This document shows, in pieces, positions 53,588 to 63,892 of a stretch of DNA of 64,000 nucleotides. The notes beneath the pieces were generated by a model that had not been told where the DNA came from, ran no database searches, and saw only the letters and a program-made list of their open reading frames with translations. The position numbers and the translations under genes are program-made. Numbering within the stretch: the stretch's first letter is position 1; every line of letters begins with the position of its first letter. The DNA comes from Clostridia bacterium (lineage in GTDB: Bacteria; Bacillota_A; Clostridia; Oscillospirales; Acutalibacteraceae): NCBI GenBank assembly GCA_017435305.1, contig JAFSFH010000012.1, positions 62,001 to 126,000 of the forward strand. Direction: 5' to 3'.

Positions 53588-53929
53588 ATGCAACTGGAGC
53601 TGAACCGAGCGGAGGGGGTGCTCACCGTCCACCTCATCGGTGAGCTGGATCACCACGCCGCCGCCCCCATCCGTCAGCAGATCGACACGGCGGTGCTGTC
53701 CTGCCGCTGTCGGCGGCTGGTGCTGGACCTGCGCCGTCTGACCTTTATGGACTCCTCCGGCATCGGACTGATTATGGGGCGGTATCGGCTGATGCTGGCT
53801 CAAAGCGGCACGCTGACGGTGGAAAACCCCAACCCCACCATTGAAAAAATGATTCGGCTGGCGGGATTGGATCGCCTGCCCATCTGGAACGAACACAAAG
53901 AAAGGAATGATGCCTGTGAAACCCATTAA
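53588..53929 (+). CDS. spoIIAA: Anti-sigma F factor antagonist SpoIIAA
   Basis: 113-residue STAS protein: LIGELDHHAAAPIRQQID and LDLRRLTFMDSSGIGLIMGRY, where the serine in DSSG is the site phosphorylated by SpoIIAB. Dephosphorylated SpoIIAA frees sigma F in the forespore. ATG 53588 has GAAAGGATG upstream. Confidence 0.95.
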   Translation: MQLELNRAEGVLTVHLIGELDHHAAAPIRQQIDTAVLSCRCRRLVLDLRRLTFMDSSGIGLIMGRYRLMLAQSGTLTVENPNPTIEKMIRLAGLDRLPIWNEHKERNDACETH

Positions 53930-54356
53930 TGAAATGAAACTGACCTTCCTCAGCCGCTCCGCCAACGAGAGCTTCGCCCGCGCCGCGGTGGCGGCCTTTG
54001 TGGCACAGCTGGACCCCGCCGTGGACGAGCTGGCGGATCTGCGCACCGCCGTGTCCGAGGCGGTTACCAACGCCATCGTCCACGCCTATCCCGACCGTCT
54101 GGGTCCGGTCACCCTGACGGTGAAGCTGTATGAGAACGGGCGGGTGAACCTGCAGGTGAAGGACCGCGGCACCGGCATCCCCGACGTGCGCCAGGCCATG
54201 ACCCCTCTCTACACCACCGGCGGCGAGGAGCGGTCGGGTCTGGGCTTCTCGGTGATGGAATCCTTCACCGACCGCCTGCGGGTGCGGTCGATCCCCGATA
54301 AGGGCACCACCGTGATAATGGATAAATACATAGCCCTTCGGCTACGCTCACGATGA
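53916..54356 (+). CDS. spoIIAB: Anti-sigma F factor and serine kinase SpoIIAB
   Basis: About 146 residues, GHKL kinase: N-box LRTAVSEAVTNAIVHAYPD, G1 VKDRGTGIPDV, G2 ERSGLGFSVMESF. It holds sigma F inactive and phosphorylates SpoIIAA. Start uncertain: GTG 53916 has the best spacing from AAAGGA; ATGs at 53907 and 53910 are too close. It overlaps spoIIAA and, at its end, sigF. Confidence 0.95.
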   Translation: MKPINEMKLTFLSRSANESFARAAVAAFVAQLDPAVDELADLRTAVSEAVTNAIVHAYPDRLGPVTLTVKLYENGRVNLQVKDRGTGIPDVRQAMTPLYTTGGEERSGLGFSVMESFTDRLRVRSIPDKGTTVIMDKYIALRLRSR

Positions 54357-55000
54357 GCCGCGACAGCTTCATCTGCGACAATATGGGGCTGGTGCACGCC
54401 TGCGCCAAGCGCTTTAGCGGCAGGGGGATGGAATACGACGACCTGTTTCAGGCGGGGTGCATCGGCCTTGTTAAGGCCGTCGACGGCTTCGACCCCTCCC
54501 GCGGGCTGTGCTTCTCCACCTACGCGGTGCCGCTGATACTGGGCGAGATGCGGCACCTGTTCCGTCAGGGCGGCGCTGTCAAGGCGGGGCGCGCCCTGCA
54601 ATCCCTGTCCTATCGGGTGTCCCGTCTGCGGGAGCAGATGACCGCCCGTCTGGGGCGGGAGCCGTCGGTGAGTGAGCTGGCGGCGGAGCTGCAGGAGGAC
54701 CCCGAGCAGGTGGCGCAGGCGGTGGGTCTGTCCACCCCGCCCCTCTCCCTGACCCACGCCGAGGGGGAGCCTGCCATCGACCTGCCGGTGGAATCCTACG
54801 AGCAGGCGGTCACCGACCGTCTGGCGCTGTGGCAGGTAATGGAGCGGTTGGAGCCGCGGGATCGGGCGCTGATCCGCCTGCGGTATTTGGGTCGGCAGAC
54901 CCAGCAGGCCACCGCCGATCGCCTGGGAATGACCCAGGTTCAAGTGTCCCGACGGGAGAAAACCATCCTGCGGCAAATGCGCGAAATGCTCACGGTGTAA
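54353..55000 (+). CDS. sigF: RNA polymerase sigma factor SigF (forespore-specific)
   Basis: 215 residues, sigma-70 family without region 1: region 2 DDLFQAGCIGLVKAVDGFDPSRGLCFSTYAVPLILGEMRH, region 3, region 4 helix-turn-helix TQQATADRLGMTQVQVSRREKTILRQM. Position after spoIIAA-spoIIAB fixes it as sigma F rather than sigma G. ATGA overlap with spoIIAB. Confidence 0.95.
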   Translation: MSRDSFICDNMGLVHACAKRFSGRGMEYDDLFQAGCIGLVKAVDGFDPSRGLCFSTYAVPLILGEMRHLFRQGGAVKAGRALQSLSYRVSRLREQMTARLGREPSVSELAAELQEDPEQVAQAVGLSTPPLSLTHAEGEPAIDLPVESYEQAVTDRLALWQVMERLEPRDRALIRLRYLGRQTQQATADRLGMTQVQVSRREKTILRQMREMLTV

Positions 55001-55009
55001 GCGCTTACA
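54996..55009. promoter_or_regulatory. cre-like palindrome at the sigF stop codon
   Basis: TGTAAGCGCTTACA, identical to the site at 16868-16881; the sigF stop TAA is part of it. Confidence 0.55.
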
Positions 55010-55045
55010 GTGCCATATAAAAAGCGGGCTCTCCCCGCTCGGTCA

Positions 55046-55084
55046 CAAAAAAATCCCGAGGGATCGTCCCTCGGGATTTTTTGT
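55046..55084. terminator. Bidirectional terminator between sigF and glgA
   Basis: AAATCCCGAGGGA-tcg-TCCCTCGGGATTT with A- and T-runs on both sides. A second small hairpin AGCGGG/CCCGCT lies just before it. Confidence 0.93.
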
Positions 55085-55088
55085 AAAC

Positions 55089-56510
55089 TCATTTCAGCAT
55101 TTCCTTATACATACGGATGTAGGTATTGGCGCTGCGACCCCAGGTGAAGTCCTCGGTCATACAGCGCTCGCGGAGCAGCTTCAGATCAGGCTTATTGGCG
55201 TAGGCGCCCAGCGCGCGGTCGATGGCCGCCAGCATATCGTCGGCGTTGTAGGTCTTAAAGGTGAAACCGAAGCCACCCTCCTCGCCGCAGTCGATGATGC
55301 TGTCCTTCAGACCGCCGGTCTCGCGGACCACCGGCAGGGTGCCGTAGCGGCACGCCACCATCTGTGCCAGACCGCAGGGCTCACTCTTGGAGGGCATCAG
55401 GAAGATGTCCACGCCGGCGTAGATCTTACGGGCCAATTCGGGGATGAAGCCCACGCAATAATTGAACTTTTCGGGATACTTATTCTGAATCTCACGGAAG
55501 AAATTCTCATACACCCACTCGCCGGAGCCCAGCACCACCATCTGCACGTCCCGCTGCAGCAGGTCGTCCACGATGTACTTGACCAGATCCAGACCCTTGT
55601 GGGAGGTCAGGCGGGTCACCATACCGATCAGCGGCACGTCGGGGCGCACCGGCAGACACAGCCGTTCCTGCAACGCCTTCTTATTGGCGGCCTTGCCCTC
55701 CTCCACCGTATCCACGGTGTAATTGGCAAACACGTTGGGATCGGTCTCGGGGTTATAGCCGTCGGTGTCGATGCCGTTGAGGATACCGCACAGCTTCCAG
55801 CTGCGGGCGTTGAGGATGGGGTCCAGACCCCAGGAGAACCAGGGATCCAGAATCTCCTGGGCATAGGTGGGGCTGACGGTGGTGACGCGGTCGGCGGTCT
55901 CGATACCCGCCTTCATAAAGTTGCAGCAGCCGTCGTACTCCACCAAACTGCGGTGCTCGGGGGGAATGCCCAGCACGTCCTCCACCAGTTCCATACCGTA
56001 CTTGCCCTGGTACTGGATGTTGTGGATGGTCAGCACCGTCTTGATACCCTCATAGCCCTCACGGGTGGCGTAGAAGATGCTGTAGAACAGCGGCACCAGC
56101 GCCGACTGCCAGTCGTTGGCGTGCAGCACGTCCGGCTTAAACCCGATGTGGGGCAGCATCTCCAGCACCGCGCGGGAGAAGAAGGCGAAGCGTTCGGCAT
56201 CGTCGTAGTGACCGTACATGCCCTGACGCTTGAAATAATACTGATTATCCAGCAGGTAGTAGATGACTCCACCCACCTTGGCCTCGAACACGCCGCAATA
56301 CTGACGGCGCCAGGCCACCGGCACCGACAGGCTGGTGAGGAACTTCATATTCTCACGCAGCTCCTGGGGGACGCTCTCGTACAGCGGCAGCACCACGCGG
56401 CAGCCCACCAGACGATTGCGCATCGCCTTGGGCAGCGAGCCGGCTACGTCCGCCAATCCGCCGGAGGCGGCAAAGGGAAGAGCCTCACTGGCAATATATA
56501 ATACTTTCAT
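55089..56510 (-). CDS. glgA: Glycogen synthase GlgA
   Basis: ADP-glucose-dependent GT5 enzyme that lengthens alpha-1,4-glucan. 473 residues: N-terminal ADP-glucose loop FAASGGLADVAGSLPKAM, where the lysine of the classic KxGG motif is Ala-Ser here; HANDWQSALVPLF; C-terminal VTRLTSHKGLDLV and MPSKSEPCGLAQMVACRYGTLPVVRETGGL. Last of glgB-glgC-glgD-glgA. Confidence 0.96.
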   Translation of the reverse strand: MKVLYIASEALPFAASGGLADVAGSLPKAMRNRLVGCRVVLPLYESVPQELRENMKFLTSLSVPVAWRRQYCGVFEAKVGGVIYYLLDNQYYFKRQGMYGHYDDAERFAFFSRAVLEMLPHIGFKPDVLHANDWQSALVPLFYSIFYATREGYEGIKTVLTIHNIQYQGKYGMELVEDVLGIPPEHRSLVEYDGCCNFMKAGIETADRVTTVSPTYAQEILDPWFSWGLDPILNARSWKLCGILNGIDTDGYNPETDPNVFANYTVDTVEEGKAANKKALQERLCLPVRPDVPLIGMVTRLTSHKGLDLVKYIVDDLLQRDVQMVVLGSGEWVYENFFREIQNKYPEKFNYCVGFIPELARKIYAGVDIFLMPSKSEPCGLAQMVACRYGTLPVVRETGGLKDSIIDCGEEGGFGFTFKTYNADDMLAAIDRALGAYANKPDLKLLRERCMTEDFTWGRSANTYIRMYKEMLK

Positions 56511-56526
56511 GGATTACCTCCGTCGG

Positions 56527-57639
56527 TCAGATGATGGAATTCTTGGCGATGTAAACGGGATAGCTCTCGGAGCCCTGCAGGGTGCAGCCGTTACGGATCA
56601 CCACGTTCTTATCGGCGATGATGCAGCCCAGCTTGCACTGGTCGCCCACCGTGACGTTCTGCATCACCACGCAGTTGGACAGCTGAGCGCCGCGGCTGAT
56701 CTTGGCGCCGCGGAAGATGATGCAGTTATCCACCTTGCCGTCCACGTGGGCACCGTCGCCCACCAGACTGTTCTTCACCTGAGCGTGCAGACCGTACTGC
56801 ACGGGGTCGCAGTCCTTCAGCTTGGTATAGACGGGACGGTCCATGGGGAACAGCTCCTCCCGCACGTCATCCTCCAGCAGAGCCAGATTGGCGTGGAAGT
56901 AGCTGGCGGTGGAATAGATGGGCATCACCAGCGACGGTACCTGATAGCCGTAGATCTTCAATTCGTCCTGGCGGCGCTGGAGAATATCCCGCTCAAAGTG
57001 ACCCAGATTACGGGCCACCGCCTCGGTGAGGGTGCGCAGCAGCCAATCCTTGCGCATCACGTACACGCCGATGCCGTAGAAGGCATCCTGGTCTCCCACG
57101 CGACCCAGCAGCAGGTCGGTGACGTGACCGGCGGCGTCCATAGACAGCACCGGAATATCGGTCAGCGCCGGCACAGCGCCGTGGCGGCAGGCCACCGTCA
57201 CGTCGGCGCCGGATACCACGTGAGCCTCCAGCAGGGCGTCGTAATCCATACTGGTGACCATATGGCAGTCCGCCAGAATCACGTAATCCTCTTTCGAATG
57301 ATTCAGGAAGGGTACCACGTCCACCAGAGAGCCGATGCGGCCCTGATACTTGGCATCGTCGCTGCTGCGGGGGGGCAGGAAATACAGACCCTCGTTCTTA
57401 CGGGACAGATCCCACGCCTTACCGCTGCCCAGATGATCCATCAGGGACTGGTAGTTGCTCTTGGTGATGACACCCACCTTGGTAATGCCGGCGTTCACCA
57501 TCGCCGACAGGGGGAAATCGATCAGGCGATAACGACCGCCAAAGGGCAGAGAACCCATGGAACGGACCGCCGTACCGTCACGGAACGCCTCATCGTACAT
57601 ATTGGCAAAAATCAAACCTACAGCACCGGAATTACGCAT
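56527..57639 (-). CDS. glgD: Glucose-1-phosphate adenylyltransferase-like subunit GlgD
   Basis: 370 residues, nucleotidyl-transferase fold with [15 protein letters not shown] and a left-handed beta-helix tail. The N-terminal GGxGxRL catalytic loop of GlgC is missing, as is typical of GlgD, the regulatory partner in Firmicutes. It overlaps glgC by 8 bases, consistent with a GlgC-GlgD heteromer. Confidence 0.95.
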   Translation of the reverse strand: MRNSGAVGLIFANMYDEAFRDGTAVRSMGSLPFGGRYRLIDFPLSAMVNAGITKVGVITKSNYQSLMDHLGSGKAWDLSRKNEGLYFLPPRSSDDAKYQGRIGSLVDVVPFLNHSKEDYVILADCHMVTSMDYDALLEAHVVSGADVTVACRHGAVPALTDIPVLSMDAAGHVTDLLLGRVGDQDAFYGIGVYVMRKDWLLRTLTEAVARNLGHFERDILQRRQDELKIYGYQVPSLVMPIYSTASYFHANLALLEDDVREELFPMDRPVYTKLKDCDPVQYGLHAQVKNSLVGDGAHVDGKVDNCIIFRGAKISRGAQLSNCVVMQNVTVGDQCKLGCIIADKNVVIRNGCTLQGSESYPVYIAKNSII

Positions 57640-58864
57640 GAGTGCTCACCTCCTCGCCTTCGTTAACGTCTGCTTCGATCATACTCTGTGCCAGAACCTT
57701 ACCGTTCTTGCCCACGGTGATGCCGGAGGCAACCACCGCCACGCCCCAACGGGACAGGTCGTCGATCTCTTCGGGTGCTTCACCCACCACGGCGCCCTCC
57801 TCGATGACGGCGTTCTCCGCCACGATGGCGTATTGCACCTTGGCGCCCTTCTTAACCACCGTGCCGGGCATCAGAATGGACTGGACGATCTCCGCGCCCT
57901 CCTCCACCGTGACGCCGGCGAAGACGATGGAAGACTCCACCTTACCGTGAATGATGCAGCCCTCGGTGATGGAGGAATTCTGCACCTGAGAGGTGGCAGA
58001 CAGATACTGGGGCGGCATACCGGGGTTGCGGGAATAGATCTTCCAGCTGGGGTCCGCCAGATCCAACGGAACGTTGGGATCCAGCAGGTCCATATTGGCC
58101 TCCCACAGGGAGTCGATGGTGCCCACGTCCTTCCAGTAGCCCTCAAAGCGATAGGCGAACATCCGCTCGCCGGAATCCAGCATAGTGGGCAGCACGTTCT
58201 TGCCGAAGTCGTTGGAGGAGTTGGGGTTTGCCTCGTCCTCGATGAGGTATTTACGCAGCTTTTCCCACGTGAAGATGTAGATGCCCATAGACGCCAGGGT
58301 GCTCTTGGGCACCGCCGGCTTCTCGTCAAACTCGTAGATGGAGCCGTCGGGATTGGTATTCAGAATACCGAAGCGGCTGGCCTCCTCCTTGGGTACGTCC
58401 AGCACGGCGATGGTGCAGTCGGCGTTATTCTCCTTATGGAATGCCAGCATATCGCTGTAATCCATCTTATAGATATGGTCACCGGACAGCACCAGCACGT
58501 ATTCGGGGTTGTACCGCTGGATGAAGTCTATGTTCTGATAGATGGCGTTGGCGGTACCCTTATACCAGTCGGCGCCCTGGTTGCGCTGATAGGGGGGCAG
58601 CACGTGAACGCCGGCGTCCATACGGTCCAGATCCCACGGAGAGCCGGAGCCGATGTAGTCGTTGAGCTCCAGCGGCTGATACTGGGTCAGCACGCCCACC
58701 GTCTCAATGCCGGAGTTCACACAGTTGGATAGGGGGAAGTCGATGATGCGGTATTTACCGCCGTAGGGTACTGCAGGCTTGGCGATCTTGCGGGTCAGCG
58801 CGTACAGACGGCTGCCCTGACCGCCAGCCAGCAGCATGGCTACACATTCCTGCTTACGAAACAT
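57632..58864 (-). CDS. glgC: Glucose-1-phosphate adenylyltransferase GlgC
   Basis: Makes ADP-glucose from glucose 1-phosphate and ATP, the committing step to glycogen. 410 residues: [68 protein letters not shown] and a beta-helix C-terminus. Starts 14 bases after glgB. Confidence 0.97.
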   Translation of the reverse strand: MFRKQECVAMLLAGGQGSRLYALTRKIAKPAVPYGGKYRIIDFPLSNCVNSGIETVGVLTQYQPLELNDYIGSGSPWDLDRMDAGVHVLPPYQRNQGADWYKGTANAIYQNIDFIQRYNPEYVLVLSGDHIYKMDYSDMLAFHKENNADCTIAVLDVPKEEASRFGILNTNPDGSIYEFDEKPAVPKSTLASMGIYIFTWEKLRKYLIEDEANPNSSNDFGKNVLPTMLDSGERMFAYRFEGYWKDVGTIDSLWEANMDLLDPNVPLDLADPSWKIYSRNPGMPPQYLSATSQVQNSSITEGCIIHGKVESSIVFAGVTVEEGAEIVQSILMPGTVVKKGAKVQYAIVAENAVIEEGAVVGEAPEEIDDLSRWGVAVVASGITVGKNGKVLAQSMIEADVNEGEEVSTHA

Positions 58865-58878
58865 TACAAATCTCCTCC

Positions 58879-60828
58879 TTAGTTCTTATCGGCTTCGGCT
58901 TTGGCTCTCGCCTTTGCCAATTGTTCCGCTTTCTTCTTGGGATAGGGTCTGGCGCGTTTCTTCTTGAGCACCAGCACCGACAGGGGCGGCAGGGTCAGCG
59001 CCGCCGACTGGTCAAAGCCGTGCATAGGCTCGGGGTCGGTCTTAATAACGCCGTTGACGACGTTGCCGCCGCCAAACTCTGCCAGATCGGAATTGAACAG
59101 CTCCACCCAGTCGCCGTATATCGGCAGACCGATGCGGTAGCCCTCTCTCTGCACGGGGGTGAAGTTGCACACCGTCACCACCTCGTTGCCCTTTTTGTCT
59201 ATGCGGCGGAAAGAGATAACGCTGTGGGCGTTATCGTCCGCGGCGATCCACTTAAAGCCCTCCCAGGAGTAATCATCCTCCCACAAAGCGGGGGTCTGAC
59301 GGTACAGATGGTTGAGGGTGCGGACGTAGTGCTTGCACATCCGATGGGCCTCGTAGTCCAGCAGCAGCCAGTCCAGACCGCTCTGGTAGTCCCACTCCTT
59401 AAACTGGCCGAACTCGCTGCCCATAAACAACAGCTTTTTGCCCGGGTGGGTCATCATATAGCCGAGGAACGCCCGCAGACCCGCAAACTTCTGCTCGTAG
59501 TCACCGGGCATCTTGTTGATCAGCGAGCCCTTGCCGTGCACCACCTCGTCGTGGGAGATAGGTAACACGAAATTCTCGGAGAAGGCGTACATCAGCGAGA
59601 AGGTCAGCAGATTGTGATTATCCTTGCGGAAGAAGGGGTCGGTGCAGGTGTACCGCACCATATCGTTCATCCAGCCCATATTCCACTTGAAATTAAAGCC
59701 CAGACCGCCGTCGGAGGTGGGTTTGGATACCATGGGCCAGGCAGTGGATTCCTCCGCGATCATCATCACGTTGGGATGGTGATGGAACACCGCCTCATTG
59801 AGCCAGCGGATGAAATCCACCGCCTCCAGATGCTCGTGACCGCCGTAGAAATTGGGCACCCACTCGCCATCCTTGCGGTTATAGTCCAGATACAGCATGG
59901 ACGCCACCGCATCCACGCGGATGCCGTCGATGTGATATTCCTCCAGCCAATAGAACACGTTGGAGATGAGGAAGGACCGCACCTCGGGCCGTCCGTAGTC
60001 GAACACACAGGTGCCCCATTCCTTATGCTCACCCTTGCGGGGGTCGGCATACTCGTAGCAGGGGCCGCCGTCAAAGTGGAACAGACCCGCCGCATCCCGC
60101 GGGAAGTGGGCCGGCACCCAGTCCAGTATCACGCCGATACCCGCCTGATGGCAGGTGTCCACGAAATACATAAAGTCCTCCGGCCCGCCGTAGCGGCTGG
60201 TGGGGGCGTAATACCCCGTCACCTGATAGCCCCAGGAGCCGTCAAAGGGATACTCCGAGATGGGCATCAGCTCGATGTGGGTATAGCCCATATCCAGCAC
60301 GTAGGGCACCAGCTCCTCCGCCAGCTTGCGGTAGGAGAAGGGGTTGCCGTCAGCATAGGTGCGCCAGCTGCCCGCGTGTACCTCGTAGATATTCACCGGC
60401 TTGTCGTAGGGGGCTATTTTGTGCTGCTGCCAATTGCTGTCGCCCCATTCATAGCCACCCACCTCGTACACCTTAGACGCGGTGCCGGGGCGGGTCTCAT
60501 TGTGGACGGCGTAGGGGTCGCTCTTGAGCACCGCGTTGCCGTCCTGCCCCACCACGTGGTACTTATACGCGGCGTACAGGGGAACGTCCTGCACGGTGGT
60601 CTCCCAAAATCCGCCGTCCAGCCACATCATCGGCTGGGCGTCGGGATTCCATCCGTTAAAATCGCCCACCAGTGACACCGCCTTGGCATTAGGCGCCCAC
60701 ACACGGAAGACGTAGGCGTTATCCCCCGCATAATGGCACCCCAGCCAGCGGTAGGCGTGGGTGTCGGTGCCGGCGTGAAATTCGTCCATTTTCTGGGCTA
60801 GCGTCACGCCGTTGTCGTATAAACTCAT
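58879..60828 (-). CDS. glgB: 1,4-alpha-glucan branching enzyme GlgB
   Basis: Introduces alpha-1,6 branches. 649 residues: CBM48 (about 40-125; [21 protein letters not shown]), GH13 barrel with nucleophile in [12 protein letters not shown], acid/base in [11 protein letters not shown], and [15 protein letters not shown]-terminal beta-domain with a Lys/Ala-rich tail. ATG 60828 after AAAGGAAG; the longer frame to 61002 runs through the promoter. First of the glg operon. Confidence 0.96.
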   Translation of the reverse strand: MSLYDNGVTLAQKMDEFHAGTDTHAYRWLGCHYAGDNAYVFRVWAPNAKAVSLVGDFNGWNPDAQPMMWLDGGFWETTVQDVPLYAAYKYHVVGQDGNAVLKSDPYAVHNETRPGTASKVYEVGGYEWGDSNWQQHKIAPYDKPVNIYEVHAGSWRTYADGNPFSYRKLAEELVPYVLDMGYTHIELMPISEYPFDGSWGYQVTGYYAPTSRYGGPEDFMYFVDTCHQAGIGVILDWVPAHFPRDAAGLFHFDGGPCYEYADPRKGEHKEWGTCVFDYGRPEVRSFLISNVFYWLEEYHIDGIRVDAVASMLYLDYNRKDGEWVPNFYGGHEHLEAVDFIRWLNEAVFHHHPNVMMIAEESTAWPMVSKPTSDGGLGFNFKWNMGWMNDMVRYTCTDPFFRKDNHNLLTFSLMYAFSENFVLPISHDEVVHGKGSLINKMPGDYEQKFAGLRAFLGYMMTHPGKKLLFMGSEFGQFKEWDYQSGLDWLLLDYEAHRMCKHYVRTLNHLYRQTPALWEDDYSWEGFKWIAADDNAHSVISFRRIDKKGNEVVTVCNFTPVQREGYRIGLPIYGDWVELFNSDLAEFGGGNVVNGVIKTDPEPMHGFDQSAALTLPPLSVLVLKKKRARPYPKKKAEQLAKARAKAEADKN

Positions 60829-60874
60829 TGGCTTTCCACTTCCTTTCGGGTCGAGGACATACGTATACACCATT

Positions 60875-60903
60875 ATTGTATCAGCAAAGCGGCAGAAAAG
60901 CAA
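60875..60903 (-). promoter_or_regulatory. Promoter of the glg operon
   Basis: On the minus strand TTGCTT (60903-60898), 17 bases, TACAAT (60880-60875). Confidence 0.75.
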
Positions 60904-60971
60904 GCACTTTTTGTATAGTTTGTTACAAGATTTTTCTACAAAATTGGCGTTTTTTGTCATTTTTGACATAT

Positions 60972-60987
60972 ATTTCACGGGTGAAAT
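60972..60987. promoter_or_regulatory. Inverted repeat upstream of the glg promoter
   Basis: ATTTCAC-gg-GTGAAAT, perfect 7-bp arms, about 70 bases upstream of the -35 box; a TGTCA...TGACA pair lies beside it. Possible operator. Confidence 0.4.
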
Positions 60988-61008
60988 GGCAAAAATGCAC
61001 AAGGGCGC

Positions 61009-61041
61009 TAAAAAAGCCGCCTCTCACGAGACGGCTTTTTG
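61009..61041. terminator. Terminator-like hairpin beyond polA
   Basis: AAAAAGCCG-n2-TCTC pairs with GAGA-CGGCTTTTT. On the minus strand it could end polA transcripts; T-runs are present on both strands. Confidence 0.6.
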
Positions 61042-61046
61042 AAATT

Positions 61047-61211
61047 AAGAATTAAAAATGAGGAATGAGGAATGGAGCAACAGCGACAGAAAAGGGCAAG
61101 ATCGTAGCCGTTCTTGTTCTCCCTACGGATTCTATGTGAGGTCGTTGCGGTATCGTAGGGGCGATTCACGAATCGCCCGTCATTACTCATTTCTCATTTC
61201 TCATTACTCAT
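61047..61211. repeat. Inverted-repeat element between polA and glgB
   Basis: Ends are short tandem units in inverse orientation: ATGAGGAATGAGGAATGG on the left and TCATTTCTCATTTCTCAT on the right, enclosing a hairpin GGGCGATTC-acg-AATCGCCC. No ORF. It looks like a MITE or a degenerate insertion remnant. Confidence 0.6.
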
Positions 61212-61216
61212 TGTTT

Positions 61217-63778
61217 TTACCCTTTCGCATCATACCAGGTATCGCCCACGTGGGCGTCCACCTCCAGGCGGACGGTCAGGTCGGCGGCGGCCTCCATCTC
61301 CTCCACCAGCAGGCGGCAGACGGTGTCCGCCTCCTCACGGGGGCACTCCACCATCAACTCGTCGTGCACCTGCAGGATGAGCCGTGCCTGCAGACCCTCC
61401 GCCTGCAGACGGCGGTACACCCGCACCATCGCCACCTTGATAATGTCGGCGGCGGTGCCCTGGATGGGCATATTCCGCGCCACCCGCTCGCCGAAATGAC
61501 GGGTCATGGCGTTGCCCGCCTTCAATTCCGGCAGGGGTCGGCGGCGACCCAGCAGGGTCTCACCGTACCCCTTTTCGGTGGCGGCGGCGATCAGCCCCTC
61601 CATAAAGGCGTTCACCGCGCCGAACTTCGTCAAATAGCGGTCGATATAATCCTTCGCCTCGGCAAAGCCGATGTCCAGATCCTCCGCCAGCGAATAGGCG
61701 CCCTGACCGTAGATGATGCCGAAATTCACCGCCTTGGCGGCGGAGCGCATTTGAGCGGTCACCTGATCGGGGGTGACGCCGAACACCGAGGCGGCGGTCT
61801 GGCGGTGGATGTCCACGCCGGTGTTAAAAGCCTCGGTCATGGTGGGCTCGGCGGCCATATGCGCCAGCACACGCAGCTCGATCTGGGAATAGTCCGCATC
61901 GCACAGCACCCAGTCGGGGCGGGCGGTGAAAAACCGCCGCATCTGCCGCCCCAACTCGGAGCGGACGGGAATATTCTGCAGATTCGGCTCGGAGGAGGAT
62001 ATGCGACCCGTGCGGGTCTCGGTCTGGTTAAACACCGAGCGCACCCGCCCGTCGGGACCCACCACCTTTAAAAGACCGTCGCAATAGGTGCTGTTGAGCT
62101 TGGACAGGGTGCGGTACTCCAGCAGATTCGCCACCACGGGGGACTGGTCCCGCAGCTTCTCCAGCACGTCGGCGGAGGTGGAATAGCCGGTCTTGGTCTT
62201 CTTGCCGTGGGGCAAGCCCAGATCCTCAAACAGCGCTTTGCCCAGCTGTTTGGGGGAATTTAAGTTGAATTCATACCCCACCTGCTCATAGATCTCCTTT
62301 TGCAGAGTGAGGATGCGGGCGGTCAGCTGACTGCCAAAGGCGGCGATGCCCTCGCGGTCCACCGCCACGCCCTGACGCTCCATATCCGCCAGCACCAGCG
62401 CCAGCGGCTGCTCCACGTCGGTGAGCAGGAGGGTCATCCCCTGCTCCTCCACCAGCGCACTCAAACGGTCGCACAGAGCAGGCAGACCGTGGAGACATTC
62501 CTCGGCGGCATAGCCGTACTCGGTCAGCAGACGGGACAGGGAATAATCGGAGGACAGCGGGTTGAGCAGATACGCCGCCAGCGCCGTATCCAGCGCAAAG
62601 CCGGCGGGAGTCAACCCCATCGCCAGCAGGGCTCGGAACAAGGGCTTGGAATCGTGGGTGCGCTTGGTCACCGCAGGGTCGGACAGCAGGTCCACCAGGC
62701 GGTCAAACTCCGGCGCAAAGCGGTCTACCCGCGCGCACCGACCGGCGGCACACACCGCCAGCGCGGTGATCTCGTCCCCCTCGGTGGTGGCGAGAACATC
62801 CATCTTTCCCTGTGCCGTAATGCTCTCCAGCAGCGAGGATAAGCTCTCGTTGCCCTCCACCGGCGGGGTGTCCACCGCCTCTGTCTGAACGGCGGGAACG
62901 GTCACGGGAGACAGACCCAGCTTCTCCATCCATTTATACAGCTCATAGTCCTGCAGCAGAGCCGCCAATTTCACCTCGTCCATAGGACCGATGGCGTAGG
63001 CGTCGGGGGTCAGGTCGATGGGCACCTCACGGCAGATGGTGCCCAGCATACGGCTGAGATAGGCGCTGTCCTTGCCGGCTGACAGCTTGTTCCGCAGGCT
63101 GTCGCGGATGTCCAGCGCGTCGATGTTTTCGTAGATATAGTCCAGCGACCCGAACTGCTGCATCAACGACAGGGCGGTCTTTTCGCCCACGCCGGGGACG
63201 CCGGGGATGTTGTCGCTGGTATCCCCCTGCAGCGCTTTCAGGTCGATCAGCTGGGCAGGGGTCAGCCCGTATTTCTCCTGTATGGCGTCCACGTCCATCA
63301 CCACCGTCTCGGGGTGACCCATCTTGGTGGTGGCCAGCAGAACGGACACGCCCTCCCCCACCAGCTGCAGGCTGTCGCGGTCACCGGTGGCGATATAGCA
63401 GACGTCCCCCGCCCGTGCCGCCGCCAGGGACAGGGTACCCAGGATGTCGTCCGCCTCATAGCCGTCCAGTTCCACGATGGTCAGACCCATAGCGGACAGA
63501 ATGTCCTTAAGCGGCTGCAGCTGCTGACGCAGCTCCTCCGGCATACCGTGGCGACCCGCCTTATACTCGGTGTAGGCCTGATGGCGGAAGGTGGGCGCCT
63601 TGCGGTCAAAGGCCACCGCGATGTGGGTGGCGTCGGACATCTCCCGCAGGCGGGCGAGAATATTCAAAAAGCCGACCAGCGCATTGGTATACCGCCCGTC
63701 CTTGGTGGTCAAGGCCTTGACCCCGTAGAAGGCGCGGTTAATAATGCTGTTGCCGTCGATAACCAGTAGGTGGTTCAT
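61217..63778 (-). CDS. polA: DNA polymerase I
   Basis: 853 residues: N-terminal 5'-3' exonuclease (VIDGNSIINRAFYGV, ELDGYEADDILGTL, GDTSDNIPGVPGVGEKTA), a central 3'-5' exonuclease-like domain lacking the catalytic DTE (it reads ATTEGDEI), and the polymerase with CDADYSQIELRVLAHM, RSAAKAVNFGIIYG and QVHDELMVECP. It fills gaps and removes primers; proofreading is predicted absent, as in many Firmicutes. ATG 63778 after AAAGGATG; TATAAT near 63808-63813 is the likely -10. Confidence 0.97.
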   Translation of the reverse strand: MNHLLVIDGNSIINRAFYGVKALTTKDGRYTNALVGFLNILARLREMSDATHIAVAFDRKAPTFRHQAYTEYKAGRHGMPEELRQQLQPLKDILSAMGLTIVELDGYEADDILGTLSLAAARAGDVCYIATGDRDSLQLVGEGVSVLLATTKMGHPETVVMDVDAIQEKYGLTPAQLIDLKALQGDTSDNIPGVPGVGEKTALSLMQQFGSLDYIYENIDALDIRDSLRNKLSAGKDSAYLSRMLGTICREVPIDLTPDAYAIGPMDEVKLAALLQDYELYKWMEKLGLSPVTVPAVQTEAVDTPPVEGNESLSSLLESITAQGKMDVLATTEGDEITALAVCAAGRCARVDRFAPEFDRLVDLLSDPAVTKRTHDSKPLFRALLAMGLTPAGFALDTALAAYLLNPLSSDYSLSRLLTEYGYAAEECLHGLPALCDRLSALVEEQGMTLLLTDVEQPLALVLADMERQGVAVDREGIAAFGSQLTARILTLQKEIYEQVGYEFNLNSPKQLGKALFEDLGLPHGKKTKTGYSTSADVLEKLRDQSPVVANLLEYRTLSKLNSTYCDGLLKVVGPDGRVRSVFNQTETRTGRISSSEPNLQNIPVRSELGRQMRRFFTARPDWVLCDADYSQIELRVLAHMAAEPTMTEAFNTGVDIHRQTAASVFGVTPDQVTAQMRSAAKAVNFGIIYGQGAYSLAEDLDIGFAEAKDYIDRYLTKFGAVNAFMEGLIAAATEKGYGETLLGRRRPLPELKAGNAMTRHFGERVARNMPIQGTAADIIKVAMVRVYRRLQAEGLQARLILQVHDELMVECPREEADTVCRLLVEEMEAAADLTVRLEVDAHVGDTWYDAKG

Positions 63779-63892
63779 ACAATCATCCTTTGCGACGTAG
63801 TAATACGATTATATCATAAAAAAGGGAGGAAATAAAGAGAATTTGCAAAATTGATTTTATGCCTTTCCCTTTGATTTGCTTGTCCCGGTTTT

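Noticed and set aside
56400..56510. Loss of the lysine in the GlgA KxGG motif as a sign of an inactive enzyme
   Set aside because: Ala-Ser-Gly-Gly variants are common in clostridial GlgA and the rest of the protein is intact.
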